Positions 1 to 8,460 are shown, counted from the first letter of the stretch. The stretch is 64,000 bases of DNA from Mycobacterium colombiense (GCF_001672755.1 NZ_LZKI01000162.1:1-64000); one strand, 5' to 3'. The notes: generated by a model not told the origin, from the sequence alone. Program-made: numbers and translations.

Positions 1-574
1 GCGCCGCCGCATGCACCTCGAAGTCCAACCGCGCGCCGGCGGAGCGACCCGTCGCGAAGGCGCCACCGTGCGACACATGCGGCTCCCGCAGGCGGTTGCG
101 CGAGTCGACCGCGTTGCGGATGTTGTCCGACATCCGATGTTCCGGATCGTTCCATCGCGATGTCGGATCGGTGACCAGGAAGGTGATTTTGCTCCGGTCG
201 TATGGACAGTAGGCACCCACCGACGCGGTGATGAACCGTGCCTCGGTGCGCGCGAGGCGGCCGGGGGCGTAGAGGCGCTCGGGTGGATCGTTGCCCTCCG
301 CATACTCGACCATCGCGTTGAGTACGCGGTCCGCGGGAATGCCGGCATCCAGTGCGCGACAGACCTTATGAGCGACGTCGACGAGGCTTGGCACGCCTTC
401 GAGGGCGGGGATGCCTTCTTGAGCGAGCAGCGTCAGGAAATGGTCGTCTTCGTTTAAGTCAGCCGTTGCTGCACCGCCGCGAAGAATTGCGGCGCCGCTT
501 AACAACACGAGGGTGGTAACCAGAACGCCGGCATGGCTGGTGACGCCGGTGCACCTGGTGGTGGGGGTGAACAT
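1..574 (-). CDS. Exported DUF732-family protein, 3' end outside window
   Basis: Reading leftward from the ATG at 574 the frame stays open to the window edge (191 residues seen). The N-terminus has a hydrophobic export segment (VLVTTLVLLSGAAIL), followed by the DUF732 signature: DDHFLTLLAQEGIP, a Cys in KVCRALDAGIP, and a second Cys in GAYCPY. DUF732 proteins are small secreted mycobacterial proteins of unknown function with a disulfide-linked helical fold. About 75 residues continue past the usual domain end, so this one has a C-terminal extension. The kinase remnant lies 50 bp upstream on the same strand. Confidence 0.7.
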   Translation of the reverse strand, partial: MFTPTTRCTGVTSHAGVLVTTLVLLSGAAILRGGAATADLNEDDHFLTLLAQEGIPALEGVPSLVDVAHKVCRALDAGIPADRVLNAMVEYAEGNDPPERLYAPGRLARTEARFITASVGAYCPYDRSKITFLVTDPTSRWNDPEHRMSDNIRNAVDSRNRLREPHVSHGGAFATGRSAGARLDFEVHAAA

Positions 575-624
575 GACAGGATTTCCGTTCTGCGAGAGCC
601 CGTCCCCGCGCGGACTTTGAATAA

Positions 625-939
625 TCACTTATGCCGCAGGTGTGATTGCCTGCGCGCCAGCGCGTCCCAACGCAGGTTCGCGATGGGGATATCGCCGGTG
701 AAAGTGGTGCGCACGGTCGTTGACGCGCACCACGTAAGACGCCTTGGCGCGGTCGCCGGATCCGTCTGTGTCACCAGACGGTGGGCGTCGTCCGCGCAGA
801 CGCCGGTGCTCAGCATGTTGAGCGAATTACCGCGGGCCAAACGGGGACGCCGGGTGAAGTAGACCTCGCCCATCCCGACACATCCCAACAACCGCAGGAT
901 GGCATACCCAGCAAACATATTGCCGTTAGCCAACGGCAT
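625..939 (-). pseudogene. Decayed Ser/Thr protein kinase N-lobe (PknF/PknH-like)
   Basis: The first 45 or so residues (MPLANGNMFAGYAILRLLG, then MGEVY) match the start of mycobacterial eukaryotic-type kinases, which begin MPLA-G-FAGY-I-R-LGSGGMGEVY. The glycine loop is altered (GCVGMG), and the invariant ATP-binding Lys of the ALK motif is replaced (NSLNML). After about residue 48 kinase similarity disappears, and the frame stops at 104 residues instead of 400-600. It has no catalytic loop or DFG motif, so it cannot be an active kinase. I see it as a remnant; a recombinant short ORF is the alternative. Confidence 0.5.
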
Positions 940-1095
940 GAAGAAATCGTAATTCCGAGTTGCTGTTAAGTGACATAGACATTAGCTGCGGGTGTACTGC
1001 GGGTTAACTGTCATCCGGCTAGCGAATGCCTATCCGGATTGCGAAACACGTGTACAACAAGTCCGAGGCGGCAGCAATACTCGTCGCCCGCCCCC

Positions 1096-2061
1096 TCAGA
1101 GTGCTCGTAGGCCGCGCAAAGTCCTGCCTATCAGTTCACGTCGTTGGTCGATCGTCATCGAGTCACCGAGGGGGGTGTGCACCCGCAAATATCCTTGTGT
1201 GACCAGCTCGCCGACCAGAAACCGCGTCGCACCGAGCGGCAAGGACAGACGAGCGGCGATCTCTGCGACCGAGGGGCTCTGGACGCAATACGTCAGGATC
1301 TGGCCCCGCACATCGTTTCTCGGCCAGCGCGGCGGCTTCGATGCGGTGGTGAGCGCTTCGACCGGAGCCTCGAGTGCCAGTTCGACGCCGGCGTCGGTAC
1401 GGCCTCCCGTCAGCGTGTAGGGCCGGACCAGGCTTGCCTCGTCCGCGGCTTTCCGTTCGCTGCCCTCGTCCTCCGACTGCTGATGCGCGTCGGAATGTTT
1501 CCCTCCGGCATGCGGCGAACTGTGCGGCCCCTTGTGGTTCTGCAAGAACCACAAGGTCTGGTCGGCGTGCACGGACGCCCGAAGCTCGTTGGAGACCACC
1601 TTGAGTACGGTGCGATCGGTGTCGATGACGAACGTGGTCCGTCTGACCGGCAGCAGCCGGGCCAGCAGGCCACGGCGCCGAGCGTGCCGGCCACGCCGGG
1701 CCGCCTCACGCGCCACGACCGATCTACTCAGCTTGGCGAGCCTGCCCCGGCGCACCCCGAACAGCTCGGACACCACGCCGTCGGCGTCGGAGAGCAGCGG
1801 ATAGTCGAACGAGCGCTGTTGAGCGAAGTGCGCCTGCCTGTCGACGGTGTCGGTGCTGATGCCCACCCGCTGGGCGCCCACCGTGACGAATTCGTTGCTC
1901 AGGTCCCGAAAATGACAGGCCTGGGCCGTACAGATCGGTGAGGACGCCAGCGGGAAGAAGAACAACACAACCGGCCCGTCGGCCAGGAGCGCCGACAGCG
2001 CCCGGGGCCGACCGGTGTGATCGTAAAGAGTGAAGTCAGGCGCCTTCTCGCCCGCGATCAT
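1096..2061 (-). CDS. Peroxiredoxin (Bcp/AhpC-TSA type) fused to DUF742 domain
   Basis: This is a 321-residue protein read from the ATG at 2061, chosen because MIAGEKAPDFTLYDHTG is the normal start of a peroxiredoxin; the frame is open to an ATG at 2148. Residues 1-175 are a thiol peroxidase domain with the Bcp-type SSPICTAQAC motif (peroxidatic and resolving Cys) and TTFVIDTD. A basic Arg-rich segment of about 30 residues interrupts it. After a polar linker, residues 205-320 are a DUF742 domain (LVRPYTLTGGRT, then a winged-helix-like region around QSPSVAEIAARL). DUF742 is usually a stand-alone conservon protein next to a roadblock protein and a small GTPase. It lies just outside the island's left boundary. 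No other conservon genes are visible. Confidence 0.8.
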   Translation of the reverse strand: MIAGEKAPDFTLYDHTGRPRALSALLADGPVVLFFFPLASSPICTAQACHFRDLSNEFVTVGAQRVGISTDTVDRQAHFAQQRSFDYPLLSDADGVVSELFGVRRGRLAKLSRSVVAREAARRGRHARRRGLLARLLPVRRTTFVIDTDRTVLKVVSNELRASVHADQTLWFLQNHKGPHSSPHAGGKHSDAHQQSEDEGSERKAADEASLVRPYTLTGGRTDAGVELALEAPVEALTTASKPPRWPRNDVRGQILTYCVQSPSVAEIAARLSLPLGATRFLVGELVTQGYLRVHTPLGDSMTIDQRRELIGRTLRGLRAL

Positions 2062-2188
2062 GGGCAAAGAGTAACTCTGGGGAAGCTCGACGCGACCACA
2101 CTCGAAGAATTCGCCCGAGGCCGACCAACCGACGGGGTTGCCCGCCAAACCCGGTCAACTCGACCTGCGACGCTGACCTGCGTAAACG

Positions 2189-2234
2189 TTGGTGGGCGCG
2201 GACGGTATCGAACCGCCGACCGCTGGTGTGTAAA
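2189..2234 (-). repeat. attL: displaced 3' fragment of tRNA-Val
   Basis: These 46 bp are identical to 29771-29816. Read on the minus strand they contain the 3' anticodon arm, variable region, T arm and acceptor end with CCA of tRNA-Val, but identity stops right after the anticodon loop (TAAA then TGG instead of ACC). It is therefore not a working tRNA. It marks the left boundary of the island. Confidence 0.92.
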
Positions 2235-2350
2235 TGGTTTTTTGCCGTATTCGTGGCGTCTCGTCTGTCGTGTTGAGTGCGGATCCGAGCAGGTCAGCGC
2301 GTCGCAGCTGTTTCACTGCGTCGACTGGCTATCGCCTGTTTTTGCGGGTC

Positions 2351-2376
2351 TTGGCACACTCTCGGCACAACGGGGG
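2351..2376. repeat. Left integrase arm-type repeat
   Basis: Two 7-bp units, TTGGCAC and TCGGCAC, are separated by 4 bp and followed by AACGGGGG. The same 26-bp string with one mismatch recurs at 29694-29719, inside the opposite end of the island and in the same orientation. This is the expected layout of arm sites for a tyrosine recombinase. The rest of 2235-2410 holds no gene. Confidence 0.6.
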
Positions 2377-2410
2377 ATCGCATACGCAGCGGTGCCCGCG
2401 ATGACGTCCA

Positions 2411-3991
2411 TCAGCTGATGTCACGTTGTCGGAATCCGATGAATGCGATGGTTGTCAGTAGCCCAAAGGCAGTGATGACGGCAGCTGTTCCGGTCCAGTC
2501 GATTTGTGCCGCGGTGACGTTCGGGACGTGGTGGAGGGGGCTGATCCCGAGGGCCCATTCCGGAAGTTTGAAGGTGGGTCCGAGGATGGTCAGGCCGAAG
2601 GTCGCGACGATGGCGAGCCATCCGGCGAGCCGCAGGACGGGTCGGGCGCCAACGATTGCAGCGGAAACAGAGACGAGCGCCCATACGGCCGGGACTGTCA
2701 GCGCACCTTGACCGACCACGTCCGCGGTGCTGACCCCGATTCCCGCGGCAACGACGCCGATCACGGTGGCAGCGACAATTAAACAGACTGCTGGGGTGAG
2801 GTACGCGACGGCGAGGTTGGCGGCTAGGTACGTGCGTCTGCGTAGCGATGCTGCCAGGAGGGGTTCGATGCGAAACTCGTTTTCCTCCAGGACGATCCGG
2901 TTGACGATTTGGACGCCCGCGATGGCGGCGATCAGCCCTGCCAGCTGCAGAACGGTGACCAGGAACGCGAACGCCGGGTTCGCGGTGGAGCCGCCGTTGG
3001 CGGCCAGCACATTGGCGAGCGAAGAGTTGGCCAGGACATCGGTGATCGAGGTGGCCAGATAGCCGAAGATGATCCCCAGGCCAGCGAAAGCGGTGAGCCA
3101 GGTCAGTAACGATCCACGGTTGAGCCGTATCGCCAAGCCCCACACATTCGCGGCGTTGCGGCCGCGTGCTGGGCCGGGTCGGGCCGCGATGATGCCGGCC
3201 CCGAAGTCACGCCGGCTGTCGAGCGCGACAGCTACGACGACCAGAATGCTGGCCAGCCCCAGGGCGGCCAGCAGGGGCCAGGGGTTGTTGTCGGTGGCAG
3301 GCCGGACGTGTTCAAGCCAGCCGAATGGCGTAAGCCAGGACACCCAGCCGGGGGCATCGACGGTGTCGATGAATCCCCGCAGCACAAAGAAAATGCCGAG
3401 GGCGGCGACCGCGATGCTGCTGGCGGTGCGGGCTTCTGAGCCCAGTTGGACGGCGATGGCCCCGATGCCGGTGAACATCAGTCCGGATGCGGTGAATGTG
3501 GCCGCAAGCAGCAATGAGGAAACCGGGGCACCCCCCACTGCCACGGTGATGAGCAAGCACACTATTCCCAACGTGATTGAGGCAAGGGCCGCCAACGCGA
3601 TCGCCGTGGTCAAGCGGGCTTGACGGCCGAGCACACCGGCCGCGATGAGTTCGGCTTGGCCGGAGTCTTCGTCAGCGCGGCTGGTGGACACGACGGTCAA
3701 GATGGCCATCAGGGCAGCGAAGAAGGTGCCGAGGGCTCCCGAGCGCCAGGCGTTGAAGCCGTCGTTGGTGAGCAGGTTATGGGCGGGCCCGAAGATCAGC
3801 GACAGCGCTGGGTTACCGCCGAGCGCACCGGCGAGCTGTTTGCGATCGGCGAGGTCGGGAAAGATCAGGCGGTAGGCCAGGATTGAGGATGCGGACAGCG
3901 CGCTGACCCCGGCGATCCAGGGGGCGAGACGCCGCGCGTTGGCTTTAGCGGTGACTAGCAGCAGAACGCGGGTGCCGGTGAACGCCCTCAT
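2411..3991 (-). CDS. ABC exporter permease (polyketide/tetronasin-type)
   Basis: This 526-residue polytopic protein has about twelve hydrophobic segments in two homologous halves, the layout of the actinobacterial antibiotic/polyketide ABC-2 exporters (Rv1217c type). It overlaps the upstream ATPase gene by 4 bp, so the two are translationally coupled and form a two-component exporter in the membrane. It is the last gene of the leftward operon led by a TetR regulator. The substrate is unknown; the cargo suggests a hydrophobic or sulfated product, which is inference. Confidence 0.82.
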   Translation of the reverse strand: MRAFTGTRVLLLVTAKANARRLAPWIAGVSALSASSILAYRLIFPDLADRKQLAGALGGNPALSLIFGPAHNLLTNDGFNAWRSGALGTFFAALMAILTVVSTSRADEDSGQAELIAAGVLGRQARLTTAIALAALASITLGIVCLLITVAVGGAPVSSLLLAATFTASGLMFTGIGAIAVQLGSEARTASSIAVAALGIFFVLRGFIDTVDAPGWVSWLTPFGWLEHVRPATDNNPWPLLAALGLASILVVVAVALDSRRDFGAGIIAARPGPARGRNAANVWGLAIRLNRGSLLTWLTAFAGLGIIFGYLATSITDVLANSSLANVLAANGGSTANPAFAFLVTVLQLAGLIAAIAGVQIVNRIVLEENEFRIEPLLAASLRRRTYLAANLAVAYLTPAVCLIVAATVIGVVAAGIGVSTADVVGQGALTVPAVWALVSVSAAIVGARPVLRLAGWLAIVATFGLTILGPTFKLPEWALGISPLHHVPNVTAAQIDWTGTAAVITAFGLLTTIAFIGFRQRDIS

Positions 3992-4908
3992 GCCCGTGTA
4001 CCGGTACCGGTGTACTGCTGCAAGAACAAACTCTCCAGAGATGGCGGGGTCACGGTCAAAGTGGTGATGTCGTAGTGGGTCAACTCGGTCATCGCGCTAT
4101 TGATCGCGTCATTGTCGACGGTGGCGGTCAGCCGGTTGCCGTCGAGGCGAGGGAAACGTATGGCATGCAGCTGACGCAGATCCCGCGGCGGACGACCCAG
4201 CGTGGCGGTGATGGTGGTGCGCGTGGTGCCCCGCAGCTGGGCGAGCGTGCCGGTCGTGACGACGCGGCCGGCGCGGATGATGGAGACCCGGTCGGCGAGC
4301 GCTTCGACCTCGCTGAGGATGTGGCTGGATAGCAGCACCGTACGGCCGCGGGCCTTCTCGGCGGCGATCTCATCTTGAAACACCGATTCCATCAACGGGT
4401 CCAGGCCGGAGGTGGGCTCATCCAGGATCAGCAACTCCACCTCGGCGGCCAGCGCTGCCACGATCGCGACCTTCTGCCTATTGCCTTTGGAGTACTGCCG
4501 TCCACGTTTGGTGGGGTCGAGCTCGAAGCGCTCGATCAGCTCTGCGCGGCGGGTCTCGTTGAGCCCGCCACGGAGGTTGCCGAGCAGGTCGATGGCTTCC
4601 CCACCGGTGAGGCTTGGCCAGAGCACGACGTCGCCAGGGACATAGGCGAGCCGTTGGTGCAATTCCACAACATCACGCCACGGATCGGCCCCAAGGAGGG
4701 ACACCTTTCCGGAGTTGCTCCGCAACAGGCCCAGGAGCACCCGGATCGTGGTCGACTTCCCCGCGCCGTTTGGGCCGAGGAAGCCATGGACCTCACCGCG
4801 GTTCACTGTCAGATTCAGACCGTCGAGGGCGGTGAACGCCCCGAACTTCTTCACCAGACCCTCGATGCGGATCACCGGATCATCCTGTCGAGTCACAATT
4901 GCCGCCAT
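3988..4908 (-). CDS. ABC exporter ATP-binding protein
   Basis: A 306-residue nucleotide-binding subunit with Walker A GPNGAGKST (about residues 45-53), signature-like YSKGNRQK, Walker B LLILDEPTSGLDP and switch His in LLSSHILSE. The C-terminal 80 residues match the accessory domain of DrrA/Rv1218c-type drug-export ATPases. The stop overlaps the permease start by 4 bp, and the HXXEE gene ends 13 bp upstream. It powers export by the neighbouring permease. Regulation is probably through the TetR gene at the head of the same operon. Confidence 0.88.
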   Translation of the reverse strand: MAAIVTRQDDPVIRIEGLVKKFGAFTALDGLNLTVNRGEVHGFLGPNGAGKSTTIRVLLGLLRSNSGKVSLLGADPWRDVVELHQRLAYVPGDVVLWPSLTGGEAIDLLGNLRGGLNETRRAELIERFELDPTKRGRQYSKGNRQKVAIVAALAAEVELLILDEPTSGLDPLMESVFQDEIAAEKARGRTVLLSSHILSEVEALADRVSIIRAGRVVTTGTLAQLRGTTRTTITATLGRPPRDLRQLHAIRFPRLDGNRLTATVDNDAINSAMTELTHYDITTLTVTPPSLESLFLQQYTGTGTRA

Positions 4909-4921
4909 TGGTTTCGGTTGG

Positions 4922-5662
4922 TCACGCCGCTGCCACGGCCAGTGAGGGCGCTACCGGGGTGGGCGGCCATCTGCGACTGGCCACCCAGGGCAGCAGCAGC
5001 AACAGCACCGGGTCGATGGACTGGATGACGATCGCCGCCGCTAGCGGGATGGACCCGCGCGACAGTGCCATGAGCAGCATGAGGAGCACTGCTTGCGCCA
5101 GGATCGAGGCGACGAGAATGACCATCAGCACGGGCCAGCGCAGCAGCTTGCCGCGCCCGAAGAACGTGATGAACACCCACACCGATAACGGGACGAAAAT
5201 AATTGCCGCAGTAAGTGTTCCCGGTGAGTACCCCATCGGGGTGAAGGCCCCACCGATATGGCTGAGCGCATTGGTGAAGACCAAGCCGACCCCGGTCAGC
5301 CCGACCGCGGGATTGCGGCGGCACCACAACGCAGCGATCGGGAGCACTATCCAGATAAATGGGATGTTGACCGCCACGAAGAACGACGGCACCAGTGGGC
5401 AGCCGTTGACCGAATCGAAGCCGTACTGAGCGCAGGCCGTGACGGGAAAATGAAACGGCCGGCCTTTGGCGTCGATGCCGTACTCCTCGAAGTTGTGCAG
5501 CATGTAGGCCACCACCATCGACCACGCGATCCAAACCGGGTCACGCCACCGGGACACCCCGGACATACTTCGGAAAGTATTGGTGCACAACAACAGTAAC
5601 GCCAACACGATGGCGGCGCCGAGCCCCACCGAACTCCAGTACCGCTCAAACCACTGCCCCAT
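4922..5662 (-). CDS. HXXEE-type integral membrane protein
   Basis: A 246-residue protein with seven or so hydrophobic segments and the motif HNFEEY in the second one, which fits the HXXEE membrane family (conserved His and two Glu, function unknown). I chose the ATG at 5662 because it lies 14 bp below the end of the DoxX gene; a longer reading would run through that gene. Three Cys residues lie in a loop around TACAQYGFDSVNGC. It sits between DoxX and the ABC exporter genes and is presumably co-expressed with them. Confidence 0.7.
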   Translation of the reverse strand: MGQWFERYWSSVGLGAAIVLALLLLCTNTFRSMSGVSRWRDPVWIAWSMVVAYMLHNFEEYGIDAKGRPFHFPVTACAQYGFDSVNGCPLVPSFFVAVNIPFIWIVLPIAALWCRRNPAVGLTGVGLVFTNALSHIGGAFTPMGYSPGTLTAAIIFVPLSVWVFITFFGRGKLLRWPVLMVILVASILAQAVLLMLLMALSRGSIPLAAAIVIQSIDPVLLLLLPWVASRRWPPTPVAPSLAVAAA

Positions 5663-5676
5663 CAGCGTGCTCGCGA

Positions 5677-6084
5677 TCAGCTCTGCTCGACCGGCGGACG
5701 GGTAGCCCACCAGGTCAGGGTGGCAACTGCCATCTGTGCTGGGATACGGGCGAGGACCAGCTTGGGGTTGACCCCGAGGGCCCGCATCTGCTCGGGTTTG
5801 CGGGTCTGGGCAACTGCTGCGGGCAGGGTGGGGACCAGCATCGTCAGGTTGACCCAGCGTGCGAGGAGCCGGGCCCGAGGAATGAACATGGCGATACCTC
5901 CGACGAACTGCAGCACCGCTGTGGCCGCGCTGATCGGTTTGCGCCACTGAGCCAGACCGTCGGGGACCAGCTGCTCGAACCACTCGTGCTTGACAACGTG
6001 GGCGACTCCGGCGCCGGTGAACGCGATACCCAGCGCAATGCGCGCTTTCTGTGTCGAATCGAGTTGAGATCCTTGCTCACTCAT
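5677..6084 (-). CDS. DoxX-like small membrane protein
   Basis: A 135-residue protein with three to four transmembrane segments typical of the DoxX/DoxD family (ALGIAFTGAGVAHVV near the start, FVGGIAMFIPRARLLARW in the middle). Members have been linked to redox and thiol metabolism in mycobacteria, but this copy has no diagnostic residues that set its role. Its start overlaps the TetR stop by 4 bp, so it is the first membrane gene of the TetR-DoxX-HXXEE-ABC operon. Confidence 0.72.
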   Translation of the reverse strand: MSEQGSQLDSTQKARIALGIAFTGAGVAHVVKHEWFEQLVPDGLAQWRKPISAATAVLQFVGGIAMFIPRARLLARWVNLTMLVPTLPAAVAQTRKPEQMRALGVNPKLVLARIPAQMAVATLTWWATRPPVEQS

Positions 6085-6953
6085 GATTTTCTCCTCGCTT
6101 TCGTCGTGGTCTTCGACGTGATTGGGGCCGCAACCGCGCGGACGAAGGCATCAGCGAAGACATCGCACACCGTGTCCTCGTCGGGTAGCTCCAGTCCCGC
6201 CAACTGTGGGACAGCAGGACGGATCAGCATGTGCACAGCGATCGGCGCGAGCAACTGTTGGATCAGCAGCGGTATCGGCAGCTCTCGGATGGTGCCGGTG
6301 TTGATCTCGCCGGCCAGCCAGGCGCCGAGGCTGGCCAGAATGCGAGGTGCGTTGTGCCCCAACAGGTTCTGGATGGCTGGACTGTCCGGTCGGGCGAGTG
6401 CCTCAGCCAGCAGCGCAGGGGCGACACGGGGTTCCTGCGCCAGCGTATGAGTGATCATCCCGTAGAGCCGACGGACGGTGGTCGCCAGGTCGGCGTGGCC
6501 GCTATCGAAGAAGTCCTCGATTTGCAGTAGTGGGCTGTGTCGTTCAAACAATGCCCGAAGCAGCTCATCGCGGCCGCCGAATGCCGCGTAGAGGCTGTGC
6601 ACTGAGCACTGCGCTTGGATGGCGATCGCTTCAAGCGTGACCGCGGAAAGTCCGGCGGTGCCGATCAGGGCGGCAGCCGCGTCGAGCGCGCGGGTCCGGA
6701 CGGGAGCTTGGCCGCCGGGATCGAAACCAGCTTCCCGCACGGCCTCATCGAGAGCTGCGCGTTTACCTCCGAGGCGGCGGATCAGGGTGGACCGCGAGAT
6801 CCCCGCTTCGCGGGCGATCGCGATGACGGGCACATCGGCGACATCCCGGCCCAGTGCCCGGGCGGCACGAAGCGCGGCGGCTACCAGATCTTCGCCTATA
6901 GCGACGGTGTCGCCGGCTGACGACGTCGGTGTACGGGTTGTGTTGGTGGGCAT
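6081..6953 (-). CDS. TetR-family regulator with two HTH regions
   Basis: A 290-residue protein, longer than the usual 190-220. It holds two HTH-like segments in tandem: VPVIAIAREAGISRSTLIRR (about residues 41-60) and a standard TetR HTH around VTLEAIAIQAQCSVHSLYAAFGG (about 105-127). Each is followed by the K/R-AAL or ELLRALF helix seen after TetR HTHs. The C-terminal half is the ligand and dimer domain. It heads the operon with DoxX, HXXEE and the ABC exporter (4-bp overlap with DoxX), so it probably controls the exporter in response to a small molecule. Confidence 0.82.
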   Translation of the reverse strand: MPTNTTRTPTSSAGDTVAIGEDLVAAALRAARALGRDVADVPVIAIAREAGISRSTLIRRLGGKRAALDEAVREAGFDPGGQAPVRTRALDAAAALIGTAGLSAVTLEAIAIQAQCSVHSLYAAFGGRDELLRALFERHSPLLQIEDFFDSGHADLATTVRRLYGMITHTLAQEPRVAPALLAEALARPDSPAIQNLLGHNAPRILASLGAWLAGEINTGTIRELPIPLLIQQLLAPIAVHMLIRPAVPQLAGLELPDEDTVCDVFADAFVRAVAAPITSKTTTKARRKS

Positions 6954-6962
6954 CGCTTTCCG

Positions 6963-7457
6963 TCAGTGGTCGCCGAGCATCATCAACTGCACCGCACCGG
7001 CAGGGACGCCAGCCCAGTCGCTGGCCTCGATCTGCTTGTACATCTGGCGTAGTTCGGCACGCATCGCCGGGATCTCCGCTCGTGGGGCGTCGGTCGCATG
7101 GAATGAGTAGCTGGGGAACATCAGGTTGGGATCTACAGGGCCGCCGGCATTCGACGCGACCTGGTTACGCATCGCCTCCAGAAGCTTGGTGTGGATGGCG
7201 ATATGCTCCGGTGCACCTAGCGCCCATTCCTTGAATAGCGCGAAGGTGGGAAATGTGTAGAACGACAAGGTCAGCCCTTGGTCTTCGCCGGCACCCATGA
7301 ATTTGGGGCCGATGATCGGAAACCCATCAGTGACGTTGTGCCAGGACAGCATCTTTCCCGGCTTGATCCAGTGCTCCTCGATCGCTGCCACTTCCTCGCT
7401 GACGTCCAAATCGGCTAGCCACTGAGGGCAAGGACCGATCTGACCTCGCACAAACAT
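6963..7457 (-). CDS. Conserved hypothetical protein next to SDR
   Basis: A 164-residue soluble protein starting at the ATG at 7457, preceded by AAAGGAG at good spacing. It is rich in aromatic residues (SFYTFPTFALFKEWALGAPEH). I do not recognise the family; the size and pattern could suit a ferredoxin-like dimeric alpha/beta-barrel protein, but that is a guess. It lies 9 bp upstream of the TetR gene and 95 bp downstream of the SDR, in the same leftward run, so it may act on the same substrate as the SDR. Confidence 0.6.
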   Translation of the reverse strand: MFVRGQIGPCPQWLADLDVSEEVAAIEEHWIKPGKMLSWHNVTDGFPIIGPKFMGAGEDQGLTLSFYTFPTFALFKEWALGAPEHIAIHTKLLEAMRNQVASNAGGPVDPNLMFPSYSFHATDAPRAEIPAMRAELRQMYKQIEASDWAGVPAGAVQLMMLGDH

Positions 7458-7552
7458 CCCAACTCCTTTCACTCTCAGCGATAGTGGTGCGGCAACTACC
7501 GCGCCACGACCCGATACAAGCTGCGTGCCTACAAGCCCGCCACGGCGGCGGT

Positions 7553-8377
7553 CTACTCTGCGGCGTTGCGTTTGAACGTTTCCAGCATGTGATTGCGCCG
7601 CTCGTTGGTGAGATAAGCGGCCGCAGAGAACCAGCCACCGTCGACGACGATGTCGGTACCGGTGATGTACGAGGACTCGTCGCTGGCCAAGAACAACGCC
7701 GTCGCGGCAATCTCTTCGGGCTTGCCCATCCGGCGAAGCAAGACTGTCTCGGACATCTGCTTGTCGATAATGTCCTTCATCGCCGGATTGGCGCTCATCG
7801 GCGCGGTCATCTTGGTGGCGATGAAGCCCGGCTGGATCACATTGCACCTAATGCCCCAGTCGGCGAAAATATAAGCCGCTGAACGTGACAGACCCTCCAG
7901 GGCCCATTTTGATGACGAGTACGCCGTGGAGAAGGTTCCCGACAAGCCGCCCACCGAGCCGATATTCACGATCGAGCCCCCGCCGGAGTCTCGGATCAGC
8001 GGTGCGCACGTCTGCATCCCGACCATCGTCGCGGTGACGTTGATTTCGAATACTTTGTTCCACGCGTCAAGGTCGGCATCGGGCATCATCACGAGCTCGT
8101 TGGTGCCCACCACGTTCATCAAGATGTGCAGACCCCCGTAGAGGTCTTTCGCCTGTGCGACGGCGGCGGCCCAGTCCTTCTCTTCTGTCACTTCCAGCTC
8201 TACGAACGAGGCAACTCCCCCAGTTTCGGTGATCTCCGAAATCAGTGGGTCGGCAAGCTCCTTGTGTCGAGCAGCTAGCAGAACCGACGCGCCCTCCTTG
8301 GCGAACATTCGAGCCGAAGCGGCGCCCATGCCACCGGTGGCCCCCGTGATCAACGCGACCTTGCCTGCCAGCCTCAT
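7553..8377 (-). CDS. Short-chain dehydrogenase/reductase
   Basis: A 274-residue classical SDR: cofactor motif TGATGGMG near residue 11, NVVG instead of the usual NNAG, Ser in IVNIGSVGG, and catalytic YSSSK. The C-terminus carries ITGTDIVVDGG and about 20 extra residues. It should oxidise an alcohol or reduce a ketone with NAD(P). The start is set by GGGAGG just upstream. It is transcribed leftward ahead of the 164-residue gene and the TetR-exporter operon, 214 bp from the P450. Confidence 0.85.
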   Translation of the reverse strand: MRLAGKVALITGATGGMGAASARMFAKEGASVLLAARHKELADPLISEITETGGVASFVELEVTEEKDWAAAVAQAKDLYGGLHILMNVVGTNELVMMPDADLDAWNKVFEINVTATMVGMQTCAPLIRDSGGGSIVNIGSVGGLSGTFSTAYSSSKWALEGLSRSAAYIFADWGIRCNVIQPGFIATKMTAPMSANPAMKDIIDKQMSETVLLRRMGKPEEIAATALFLASDESSYITGTDIVVDGGWFSAAAYLTNERRNHMLETFKRNAAE

Positions 8378-8440
8378 CCGCGAACCTCCCAGAATTGCCC
8401 GCCCGGAACCGAGCGCTCCCTATCTGATACTTGATGCAAT

Positions 8441-8460
8441 GTAACCCGTACTTGGGTATC
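8441..8460. promoter_or_regulatory. Imperfect inverted repeat upstream of SDR gene
   Basis: GTAACCC-N6-GGGTATC lies 64 bp upstream of the SDR start, within the 214-bp gap between that gene and the P450 gene. Five of seven half-site positions pair. It is a candidate operator for one of the island's TetR or IclR proteins; nothing else is recognisable in the gap. Confidence 0.35.

Noticed and set aside
11..457. 148-residue plus-strand frame at the left edge
   Set aside because: It is antisense to the DUF732 gene, which has a signal segment and family motifs on the minus strand.
2189..2234. Second tRNA-Val gene at the left
   Set aside because: Only the 3' 46 bp are present; the 5' half of the cloverleaf is absent, so it is the displaced attL fragment.
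6963..7847. 294-residue fusion reading of the gene at 6963
   Set aside because: The N-terminal 130 residues are a shifted reading of the SDR gene; the ATG at 7457 has an AAAGGAG site.
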